This document shows positions 55,902 to 64,000 of a DNA stretch of 64,000 bases, piece after piece (the stretch's first letter is position 1; every line of letters begins with the position of its first letter). The translations under genes were made by a program, and so were the position numbers. The notes under the pieces were generated by a model. That model did not search any database, was not told where the DNA came from, and saw nothing but the letters and a program-made list of their open reading frames with translations. The stretch is from Bacillus sp. HSf4 (lineage in GTDB: Bacteria > Bacillota > Bacilli > Bacillales > Bacillaceae). The DNA lies in the NCBI RefSeq assembly GCF_029537375.1, contig NZ_CP120679.1, positions 4,359,397-4,423,396 on the forward strand. The letters are read 5' to 3'.

Positions 55902-56749
55902 TTCGGTATCCTGATCGTAAACTGAATGTATTCTTCAAATTCCTCTTCTTCTGTATTCAGTTTGACGCCGCTGTCTTCGACCATTGACAGGGACTGGCGG
56001 ATCGTATTCATCGCGATTCTCGCGTCTCTGCTGAACGCTTTTCTCTTTGGCTTAGGCTTTCGTTTGCCCTGTTCAAGCATTTTGACGACACGGTCTTCGG
56101 TTTGTTTAACATTTAAATTCTTTTCAATGACCTCGCTTAACAGCTTAACCTGGAGTTCGGGCTGTTTTAACGGGATGAGCGCTCTGGCGTGACGCTCGGA
56201 AATTTCTTTTTTTAAAATCGCTTCCTGAACCTCTTCCGGAAGCTTTAACAGCCTGAGTTTGTTGGCGATCGTGGACTGCCCTTTGCCCAGCCTTTGTGCG
56301 AGGGCTTCCTGGGTCAAGTCATGAAGCTCAAGCAGCCTTGCATATGCATGCGCTTCTTCAATCGAAGACAATTCCTCCCGTTGGAGGTTTTCAATCAGTG
56401 CGACAGAAGCCGTCTCTGTATCTGAAAAATCTTTGATAATGGCGGGAACCTTCTCCCAATTGAGCGTTTGAACCGCCCGCCAACGCCGCTCTCCTGCAAT
56501 CAGTTCATATTGTCCTTCACGCTCTGTTTTTCTGACGACAATCGGCTGAATGATGCCGTGTGTATGAATGGTTGCGGCTAATTCTTGAATTTTTTCTTCA
56601 GAGAAAATGGTGCGCGGCTGAAAACGGTTAGGAATAATATCGCCTACTGGTATATCTTGAATTTCTTCTTTATTCGTATCATGTTCATTAATCTCTGCTT
56701 CTTCTTCCTTCTCACCAATGCCGAAGAGACGAGAGAATGAATGCTTCAT
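55898..56749 (-). CDS. noc: Nucleoid occlusion protein Noc
   Basis: 283 residues, ParB-like: amphipathic N terminus ([17 protein letters not shown]) for membrane binding, ParB domain ([20 protein letters not shown]) and HTH (TQEALAKR-like [20 protein letters not shown]). It binds NBS sites and blocks division over the nucleoid. Confidence 0.97.
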   Translation of the reverse strand: MKHSFSRLFGIGEKEEEAEINEHDTNKEEIQDIPVGDIIPNRFQPRTIFSEEKIQELAATIHTHGIIQPIVVRKTEREGQYELIAGERRWRAVQTLNWEKVPAIIKDFSDTETASVALIENLQREELSSIEEAHAYARLLELHDLTQEALAQRLGKGQSTIANKLRLLKLPEEVQEAILKKEISERHARALIPLKQPELQVKLLSEVIEKNLNVKQTEDRVVKMLEQGKRKPKPKRKAFSRDARIAMNTIRQSLSMVEDSGVKLNTEEEEFEEYIQFTIRIPK

Positions 56750-56846
56750 GTACCTACACCACCTTTAAACACTGCCATTTTTATAATTCTATTTTCTCAT
56801 GAATTTTCCTTCTGTGTCACCGCGAATTTTGAAGAAAACGAATATT

Positions 56847-57566
56847 TTAACCTTCAATAGGAGATTTATTAGGTGTTCCAGGTTTTCTTGGAAATTTCTT
56901 CGGTGTCTGCGACTGTTTTTTAATGACAATGATGTTTCTGTCGCTTTCTTCGATCGGCAGCTGAAAGGAATGTACGGCTTCAATTTGGCCGCCCAGCGCT
57001 TTTATGGCTTTTTTGCCCGTCTTTATTTCCTCTTCGGCGGAAGCTGCTTTTAAGGCTACGAATAAACCGTTTTTCTTGACGAGCGGCAGGCAAAGCTCAC
57101 TGAGAACGGAAAGCCGTGCGACCGCCCTGGCTGTTACAATGTCAAAGCTTTCCCGCTTGTCTTTCAATCTCCCGAATGTTTCCGCACGGTCATGGTAAAA
57201 AGCTGTGCTTTCCAATTTTAAAGCAGCGGAAAGCTCGTTTAAAAATTGAATACGCTTGTTTAATGAATCGACGATTGTCACGTGAAGGTGAGGAAAACAG
57301 ATCTTGATCGGAAGGCTGGGAAACCCGGCGCCCGCCCCAACGTCACACAAACTGTCCAGCTTGTTGAAATCAACATAAAAAGAAGCGGTGATCGAGTCGT
57401 AAAAATGCTTTAAGTACACTTCTTTTTTCGCAGTAATGGACGTTAAGTTCATCTTCTCATTCCATTCAACAAGCCATTCATAATAGGTTTCAAACTGCTC
57501 CAGCTGGAAGGGGGAAAGGGAGATGCCTTTCTCCTTCAGGCTGGCTGTAAATTGCTCAATGTTCAT
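56847..57566 (-). CDS. rsmG: 16S rRNA (guanine-527 N7)-methyltransferase
   Basis: 239 residues from ATG 57566 (AAAGGATG), as in B. subtilis. AdoMet fold with [15 protein letters not shown] and [12 protein letters not shown]. Starts 13 bases after mnmG ends. Confidence 0.97.
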   Translation of the reverse strand: MNIEQFTASLKEKGISLSPFQLEQFETYYEWLVEWNEKMNLTSITAKKEVYLKHFYDSITASFYVDFNKLDSLCDVGAGAGFPSLPIKICFPHLHVTIVDSLNKRIQFLNELSAALKLESTAFYHDRAETFGRLKDKRESFDIVTARAVARLSVLSELCLPLVKKNGLFVALKAASAEEEIKTGKKAIKALGGQIEAVHSFQLPIEESDRNIIVIKKQSQTPKKFPRKPGTPNKSPIEG

Positions 57567-57579
57567 GCCGTCATCCTTT

Positions 57580-59466
57580 CTATTCCGCAACCTTGGCGAT
57601 CCGGCCCTGTTCAAGGTAAACAAGCAGAATCGAAATATCAGCAGGGTTTACACCGGAAATCCTTGAGGCTTGTGCAACTGACAGCGGTCTGACCTCTTTT
57701 AGCTTTTGACGCGCTTCGGTCGCAATGCCTTTAATCGCATCATAGTCGATTCTGTCAGGAATCTTTTTGTTCTCCATTTTCTTCAGCTTTTCGACCTGCT
57801 GTAAGGATTTTTCAATATAACCTTCATACTTAATTTGAATTTCAACCTGTTCGGCCACGTCGGCGGGGACTTTTTCTTCCGCCGGTGCAAGCGCTGTAAC
57901 GGTTTCGTAATTCATTTCCGGCCGCTTGATGAGATCGGTGGCGCGGATGCCGTCCTTCAGCTCGCTTCCGCCAAGTGAGCGAATGTATTCCTGATTTTCC
58001 TTGGACGGTTTGATAATAACAGAATGCAGGCGTTTTTTCTCTGCTTCAATGGCCGCTTTTTTCTCCTGAAACTTTTGATATCTCTCTTCAGAAATCAGAC
58101 CGACTTTATAGCCGATCTCCGTCAGGCGCAGGTCGGCGTTGTCATGACGCAGAAGCAGGCGGTATTCCGCGCGGGAAGTCAACAGCCGGTATGGTTCGTT
58201 CGTTCCCTTGGTGACAAGGTCGTCAATCAGCACGCCGATATAGGCATCAGAGCGGCTGAGAATGACTTCCTCTTTGCCAAGCGCTTTGCGGCCCGCATTA
58301 ATGCCGGCCATGATTCCCTGTCCGGCCGCCTCTTCATATCCTGACGTGCCGTTGATTTGTCCCGCGGTGAACAGTCCCGGTATTTTTTTCGTTTCCAGTG
58401 TCGGCCAAAGCTGTGTCGGTACGATCGCATCATATTCAATCGCATACCCGGCACGCATCATCTGCACGTTTTCAAGTCCCGGTATGGTTGACAGCATTTT
58501 TTTCTGTACATCTTCAGGAAGGCTTGTTGACAATCCCTGGACATAGACTTCCTGTGTGTTGCGTCCTTCCGGCTCGAGAAAAATTTGGTGTCTCGGTTTG
58601 TCGTTAAAGCGGACGACTTTGTCTTCAATGGACGGGCAGTATCTCGGCCCCGTTCCTTTGATCATTCCGGAATACATCGGTGAACGGTGCAGATTGTTAT
58701 CGATGATCTCATGTGTTTCCGGGCTCGTATACGTCAGCCAGCAAGGCAGCTGGTCTGTAATGTATTCGACCGTCTCATAGGAAAAGGCCCGCGGCACTTC
58801 ATCACCAGGCTGGATTTCCGTTTTGCTGTAGTCGATTGAATGGCTGTTAACCCGCGGCGGTGTGCCTGTTTTAAAGCGGACTAGGTCAAATCCGAGCTCT
58901 TCGAGATGTTCAGACAGCTTAATAGAGGGCTGTTGGTTGTTCGGTCCGCTTGAATAAGACAGGTCGCCGAGAATAATTTTTCCCCGCAAAAATGTCCCTG
59001 TCGTCAGGACAACCGTTTTGGAACGGTATTCCGCACCGGTTTGGGTGATAATCCCGCGGCATTCGCCGTCTTCAATCAAAAGGCGTTCAGCCATCCCTTG
59101 CAGCAATGTCAAATTCGGTTCGTTTTCAAGCGTTTTTTTCATTTCATGCTGGTATTGGAATTTGTCGGCCTGTGCACGAAGGGCTCTTACGGCCGGGCCT
59201 TTCCCCGTATTTAACAGCCTCATTTGAATGTGGGTTTTGTCAATATTTTTAGCCATTTCTCCGCCCAACGCGTCGATTTCGCGGACGACAATCCCTTTCG
59301 CGGGGCCGCCGACAGACGGATTACACGGCATGAAAGCAACCATATCAAGGTTGATGGTTAAGACAAGCGTTTTGGCGCCTTGTCTGGCTGATGCCAGCGC
59401 CGCTTCAACACCGGCGTGTCCGGCGCCGACGACAATAACATCATATTGGCCTGCTACATAGCCCAT
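57580..59466 (-). CDS. mnmG: tRNA uridine-34 modification enzyme MnmG (GidA)
   Basis: 628 residues with the FAD motif [20 protein letters not shown] at the N terminus and the [11 protein letters not shown] loop. With MnmE it makes the cmnm5 modification of wobble uridine. Confidence 0.98.
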   Translation of the reverse strand: MGYVAGQYDVIVVGAGHAGVEAALASARQGAKTLVLTINLDMVAFMPCNPSVGGPAKGIVVREIDALGGEMAKNIDKTHIQMRLLNTGKGPAVRALRAQADKFQYQHEMKKTLENEPNLTLLQGMAERLLIEDGECRGIITQTGAEYRSKTVVLTTGTFLRGKIILGDLSYSSGPNNQQPSIKLSEHLEELGFDLVRFKTGTPPRVNSHSIDYSKTEIQPGDEVPRAFSYETVEYITDQLPCWLTYTSPETHEIIDNNLHRSPMYSGMIKGTGPRYCPSIEDKVVRFNDKPRHQIFLEPEGRNTQEVYVQGLSTSLPEDVQKKMLSTIPGLENVQMMRAGYAIEYDAIVPTQLWPTLETKKIPGLFTAGQINGTSGYEEAAGQGIMAGINAGRKALGKEEVILSRSDAYIGVLIDDLVTKGTNEPYRLLTSRAEYRLLLRHDNADLRLTEIGYKVGLISEERYQKFQEKKAAIEAEKKRLHSVIIKPSKENQEYIRSLGGSELKDGIRATDLIKRPEMNYETVTALAPAEEKVPADVAEQVEIQIKYEGYIEKSLQQVEKLKKMENKKIPDRIDYDAIKGIATEARQKLKEVRPLSVAQASRISGVNPADISILLVYLEQGRIAKVAE

Positions 59467-59482
59467 ATGCTTTGTTCCTCCT

Positions 59483-60862
59483 TTATTTTCCTAAGCAAAA
59501 TTGGGAAAAGAGCTGGTCGATCAGGCTTTCGTGTACAGCGTCGCCAATGATCTCCCCTAGTACTTCCCAACATTTTGTTAAATCGATTTGCACCATATCA
59601 ATCGGGACATCGTTTTCAATTCCCTCAAGTGCGTCGGTAATGGCGCGCTTTGCCTCATGCAAAAGCGAGATGTGCCTTGTGTTGCTGACATATGTCAAGT
59701 CGCCGCTCTCGATCGCCCCCGTAAAAAACAGCGATTGAATCGCTTCCTCAAGCTCGTCAATTCCTTCTTCTTTCAACAGCGACGTCGTGACGACAGGACG
59801 GCCGCTTGCCAATTCCGCGACACGGTCGAGATCGAGCTGTTGCTCGAGGTCGGTTTTATTGACGATGACGATCAAATCCATCCCCTTCGTCGCTTCGAAA
59901 AGCTTGACATCTTCTTCTGACAAAGGCTCGCTGTAATTGAGGACGAGCAGGATCAGATCCGCTTCTTTTAACACCTGTCTGGAGCGTTCGACACCGATGC
60001 GCTCGACGATATCCTCTGTCTCACGGATTCCCGCTGTATCAACAAGACGCAGAGGCACGCCTCTGACATTCACGTATTCTTCAATGACATCCCTCGTCGT
60101 ACCGGGGATGTCCGTTACAATGGCCTTCGTTTCATGGACGAGGCTGTTTAACAGCGATGATTTGCCGACATTCGGCCGCCCGATAATCACCGTTGAAATG
60201 CCTTCTCTTAATATTTTACCCTGTTCTGATGTCGTAAGGAGCGCTTCGATCTCTTTTTTGACTTTTGTCGCCTTTTCAATCAGCATGTTGTGCGTCATTT
60301 CTTCAACATCATCGTATTCCGGGTAGTCAATATTTACTTCAACATGCGCCAATGTCTCAAGAATCTCGGCTCTCAATCGTTTGATCAGTGAAGAAAGCCT
60401 TCCTTCCATCTGATTCATGGCGACATTCATCGCGCGGTCCGTCTTGGCTCTGATCAGATCCATAACAGCCTCAGCCTGGGAAAGGTCGATTCTTCCGTTT
60501 AAAAAGGCTCTTTTCGTAAATTCTCCAGGCTCTGCAAGTCTCGCTCCTTCTCTTAAGACAAGCTGGAGCACTTGATTGACCGTCACGATTCCGCCGTGGC
60601 AGTTGATTTCCACGATATCTTCTCTTGTGAAAGTTTTCGGCGCTTTTAATACGGAAACCATGACTTCTTCAACGACCTTTTCCGTTTCCGGATCGACAAT
60701 ATGGCCGTAATTAATGGTATGTGAATCAACAGAGCGCAAACGTTTTCCGCTCGGGCCTTGATATACTTTATCGGCAATCGAAATCGCTTCAGGGCCGCTC
60801 ATCCGTACGATCGCAATCGCTCCTTCACCCATCGGCGTTGAAATCGCAGCGATTGTATCCAT
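59483..60862 (-). CDS. mnmE: tRNA modification GTPase MnmE (TrmE)
   Basis: 459 residues from ATG 60862; a GTG three codons upstream overlaps the AGAGGTG site. N-terminal folate-binding domain, helical domain and G domain ([19 protein letters not shown]), ending with the CLGK C-terminal motif. Confidence 0.98.
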   Translation of the reverse strand: MDTIAAISTPMGEGAIAIVRMSGPEAISIADKVYQGPSGKRLRSVDSHTINYGHIVDPETEKVVEEVMVSVLKAPKTFTREDIVEINCHGGIVTVNQVLQLVLREGARLAEPGEFTKRAFLNGRIDLSQAEAVMDLIRAKTDRAMNVAMNQMEGRLSSLIKRLRAEILETLAHVEVNIDYPEYDDVEEMTHNMLIEKATKVKKEIEALLTTSEQGKILREGISTVIIGRPNVGKSSLLNSLVHETKAIVTDIPGTTRDVIEEYVNVRGVPLRLVDTAGIRETEDIVERIGVERSRQVLKEADLILLVLNYSEPLSEEDVKLFEATKGMDLIVIVNKTDLEQQLDLDRVAELASGRPVVTTSLLKEEGIDELEEAIQSLFFTGAIESGDLTYVSNTRHISLLHEAKRAITDALEGIENDVPIDMVQIDLTKCWEVLGEIIGDAVHESLIDQLFSQFCLGK

Positions 60863-61154
60863 GGCTTTCACCTCTCTTTTTCATTCCTTTATCTATTATC
60901 CCCATTTGACGGATCATCTTCCAAACATCATAAATGGATAAAAACTTTTATTGTAATCAAAATTTAAAGATAACATAGTTTCAATTGAAGTGAAAGTGAC
61001 TTGAATCGTTATCCACAACTGCAGAAAGCCACCATTACTTACTTTAACTTATCCACATGTGAATAACAATTAAATTTGTTTTTCATCAACAGCTTACACC
61101 TAAAAATAAGGAACTTAAACCGACAGGCGCAGCATAAATCATTTTTGACAATAC
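60863..61154. other. mnmE-jag gap with DnaA boxes
   Basis: TTATCCACA at 61009-61017 and 61049-61057 (+), with TTATTCACA on the minus strand at 61058-61066, form a cluster between jag and mnmE. No gene is seen; the mnmE promoter should lie nearer 60863. Confidence 0.75.
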
Positions 61155-61192
61155 AAAAAACCGAAGTCCCGTTTTTCAGAACTTCGGTTTTC
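61155..61192 (-). terminator. jag terminator
   Basis: Minus-strand arms AACCGAAGT/ACTTCGGTT followed by a T-run, right after the jag stop. Confidence 0.85.
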
Positions 61193-61195
61193 ATG

Positions 61196-61819
61196 TTATT
61201 TTTTATATGAGATGACGAGGTGACGGTTATGATCTTCACCGGTTGAATACGTTTCAATTTCACTGGAATAGCCCGAAAGCGTGTCATGGATCACTTTGCG
61301 CTCACTGGAAGGCATCGGTTCAAGATGAATGTCTTTTTTCTGCCTTCTCGCCTGATCGGCCAGCTTCATGGCCAGCTGCGCCAAGGTTTCCTTCCGCTTT
61401 GCACGGTACCCTTCAGCATCGACTACCACATGAATATAGCGGTCGGAGTGCCGGTTGATGACAAGCTGTGTCAACGTTTCAAGAGCGTTTAACGTTTGTC
61501 CTCTTTTTCCGATCAAAAGCGCCGTTTTGTCACCTTTTAACAGGAAGGTGACCTTTTTCGGCTCAACTGTCGCCGTCACCTGCGCTTCTATCCCCATGTT
61601 CTTCACAACATTTTCCAAATACTGTTTCGCTTCTTTTACAGGATCTATTTTTTCTCGAATTTTGACAACTGCAGGCTGATGTCCGAAAATGCCGAATAAT
61701 CCCTTTTTGCCTTCATCGATTATGGCGATTTCAGCATCGTCTGCTTGGAGTTCCAGCTGTTTAAGCCCGGATTGCACTGCTTCATCGACGGTACGTCCAG
61801 TAGCAGTCAGTTCCTTCAC
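61196..61819 (-). CDS. jag: RNA-binding protein Jag (KhpB)
   Basis: 207 residues: Jag N-domain ([20 protein letters not shown]), KH domain with [16 protein letters not shown], and R3H domain with [14 protein letters not shown]. Overlaps spoIIIJ by 4 bases. Regulates cell-wall synthesis in Firmicutes. Confidence 0.96.
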   Translation of the reverse strand: MKELTATGRTVDEAVQSGLKQLELQADDAEIAIIDEGKKGLFGIFGHQPAVVKIREKIDPVKEAKQYLENVVKNMGIEAQVTATVEPKKVTFLLKGDKTALLIGKRGQTLNALETLTQLVINRHSDRYIHVVVDAEGYRAKRKETLAQLAMKLADQARRQKKDIHLEPMPSSERKVIHDTLSGYSSEIETYSTGEDHNRHLVISYKK

Positions 61820-62616
61820 TTTTTCTTCCCTCCGGATTTTTTTCCTCCGGCTGTCGCTTCCTGCCTCTCCGCCTTCAAATCAGGTCCTTTGATAAAGAAG
61901 GTTTGAGCAATCATAAACAAGTTTCCGACTACCCAATACAGAGAAAGAGCCGCCGGGAAATTGATGGCAAATATGACGATCATAATCGGCATCAGCCAAA
62001 GCATCATCGCCATTTGCGGATTTTGCTGAGCGTTTCCGGCCATCATCAGCTTTTGCTGAATGAAAGTGAACACTCCCGCCAGAATCGGCAGGATGAAATA
62101 TGGATCACGCTCTCCCAGGTCAAACCATAAAAAGCTGTGCTCTGCGATCTCCCGCGTTCTCATAATGGCATGATAGAATCCGATTAAGATCGGCATTTGA
62201 ATTAAAATAGGGAAACATCCCGCAAGCGGGTTCACGCCGTGCTTCTGCATGAGAGCCATCGTTTCCTGCTGAAGTTTTTGCTGTGTTTTCTGATCTTTTG
62301 AGCTGTATTTCTCGCGAAGTTTTTGCATTTCAGGCTGCAGCGCCTGCATCGCTTTTGAGCTTCTCGTCTGCTTGATCATCAGCGGCAAAATCAAAAGTCT
62401 GATTAAGAGCGTGACGATGATAATTGCAAGCCCGAAATTTTCATTCATCAAATTGGCAACATACGTAATCAGCTGTGACAAAGGATAAACGATGTAGCTG
62501 TTCCAAAATCCTTCACTCTCTGCAGTGATCGGCTGGTTGATTTGCGTACATCCAGCTAACAGCACGAGAACGCCGATCATACTGAATAATAATAAAATTC
62601 GCCTCTTCAACAACAT
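61816..62616 (-). CDS. spoIIIJ: Membrane insertase YidC1/SpoIIIJ
   Basis: 266 residues: lipoprotein signal with LAGC lipobox, then five membrane helices of the YidC core ([20 protein letters not shown]). It inserts membrane proteins and is needed for sigma-G activation in sporulation. Confidence 0.96.
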   Translation of the reverse strand: MLLKRRILLLFSMIGVLVLLAGCTQINQPITAESEGFWNSYIVYPLSQLITYVANLMNENFGLAIIIVTLLIRLLILPLMIKQTRSSKAMQALQPEMQKLREKYSSKDQKTQQKLQQETMALMQKHGVNPLAGCFPILIQMPILIGFYHAIMRTREIAEHSFLWFDLGERDPYFILPILAGVFTFIQQKLMMAGNAQQNPQMAMMLWLMPIMIVIFAINFPAALSLYWVVGNLFMIAQTFFIKGPDLKAERQEATAGGKKSGGKKK

Positions 62617-62782
62617 TTCCTCCTAAATCTTCATTCTTCAACCGTTTTTTTCATTCGGTTATGAACATTAAAAAGACATACTTTCTCGTATTTTATCATC
62701 TTTCCCCCTAAAATGGGCGCCGACATTTTTCAACCAAAAGGAAGCGCTTAAAAATGTCTGAACTCTCCCTTATATAATCGGG

Positions 62783-63142
62783 TTATGATGGCTTATTCGA
62801 TTGTTTTCGGTACACAAATGACTTTCTGAAAAGATGCTGCAGACTTTTCTTTGTTTCTTCATATGTCAAATCAGCAGCGGGTTTTCTCGCAATAATGATA
62901 TAGTCATTTTCCTGTTTTAATTGATCCCGCTCTTCTTGGATGACCTGGCGAATCAGCCGTTTTACCCGGTTGCGCACGACGGCGTTCCCGATTTTTTTGC
63001 TGACCGACAGCCCGACCCGAAACTCCTTCGCTTCAGGCTGGTGAAGCACATATAAAACATACTGCCGGTTTGCCATCGATTTGCCTTTTTTAAATACCTT
63101 TTGAAAATCTTCATTTTTTTTTAATCGATTTCGCTTTTTCAT
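62783..63142 (-). CDS. rnpA: Ribonuclease P protein component
   Basis: 119 residues from ATG 63142 with AAGGAAGAG immediately upstream; a GTG four codons earlier is too close to any site. RNR motif region [14 protein letters not shown]. Protein subunit of RNase P. Confidence 0.96.
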   Translation of the reverse strand: MKKRNRLKKNEDFQKVFKKGKSMANRQYVLYVLHQPEAKEFRVGLSVSKKIGNAVVRNRVKRLIRQVIQEERDQLKQENDYIIIARKPAADLTYEETKKSLQHLFRKSFVYRKQSNKPS

Positions 63143-63198
63143 CTCTTCCTTCACTCCGATAACAAGCTGGCAAAAAAGGCCTGGTCATTCCTTTATGT

Positions 63199-63227
63199 AA
63201 AAAAGACCACTGACATTATTCAGTGGC

Positions 63228-63228
<1 letters not shown>
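63199..63228 (-). terminator. Hairpin between rpmH and rnpA
   Basis: Minus-strand arms GGCCACTGA/TCAGTGGTC followed by six T, at the rpmH stop. Confidence 0.8.

Positions 63229-64000
<772 letters not shown>

Overview
The window is the left flank of the replication origin of a low-GC Bacillus, most probably of the B. licheniformis group. From 64000 down to about 16200 the gene order is the B. subtilis order read on the minus strand: oriC DnaA boxes, rpmH, rnpA, spoIIIJ, jag, mnmE, mnmG, rsmG, noc, soj-spo0J, yyaC, yyaD, yyzM, ychF, rpsF-ssbA-rpsR, cotF, yybS-gdpP-rplI, yycB, dnaC, purA, the trnY tRNA cluster, walRKHIJ-htrC, yyzF and rlmH. Host-specific inserts include a nagA-nagB-nagR-murQ-nagP amino-sugar operon, a SulP/UspA pair, two MFS genes (one a fragment) and a SigJ-type sigma factor with an AhpD-like partner. 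Species assignment is inference.

The left quarter (1 to about 16221) is an AT-rich mobile island placed exactly at the 3' end of rlmH, the codons used by staphylococcal SCC elements. Its right end holds two adjacent large serine recombinases, preceded by a 57-codon gene and a strong promoter that reads into a nested hairpin RNA. Going left come a possible replication-initiator-like protein, two HTH regulators, a DUF4268/nuclease-like protein and a complete type I restriction-modification operon: half-HsdS, HsdM, RhuM, full HsdS, HsdR and a YgjP-type metallopeptidase. The other end of the island lies outside the window.

The chromosomal core is rich in replication and segregation signals. DnaA-box clusters lie in yyzF/rlmH, between mnmE and jag, and in the rpmH-dnaA gap. 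parS sites lie in walK, upstream of cotF and in spo0J, and a Noc-binding site lies in soj. Readable regulation includes PurBoxes at purA, a NagR operator plus CcpA cre at nagA, and an S6:S18 leader at rpsF.

Decay is concentrated in a few places: a SAM-hydroxide adenosyltransferase in several frames next to htrC, a frameshifted yycC remnant, an MFS fragment abutting a resolvase C-terminus, and a 5' tRNA-Lys fragment beside the tRNA cluster.
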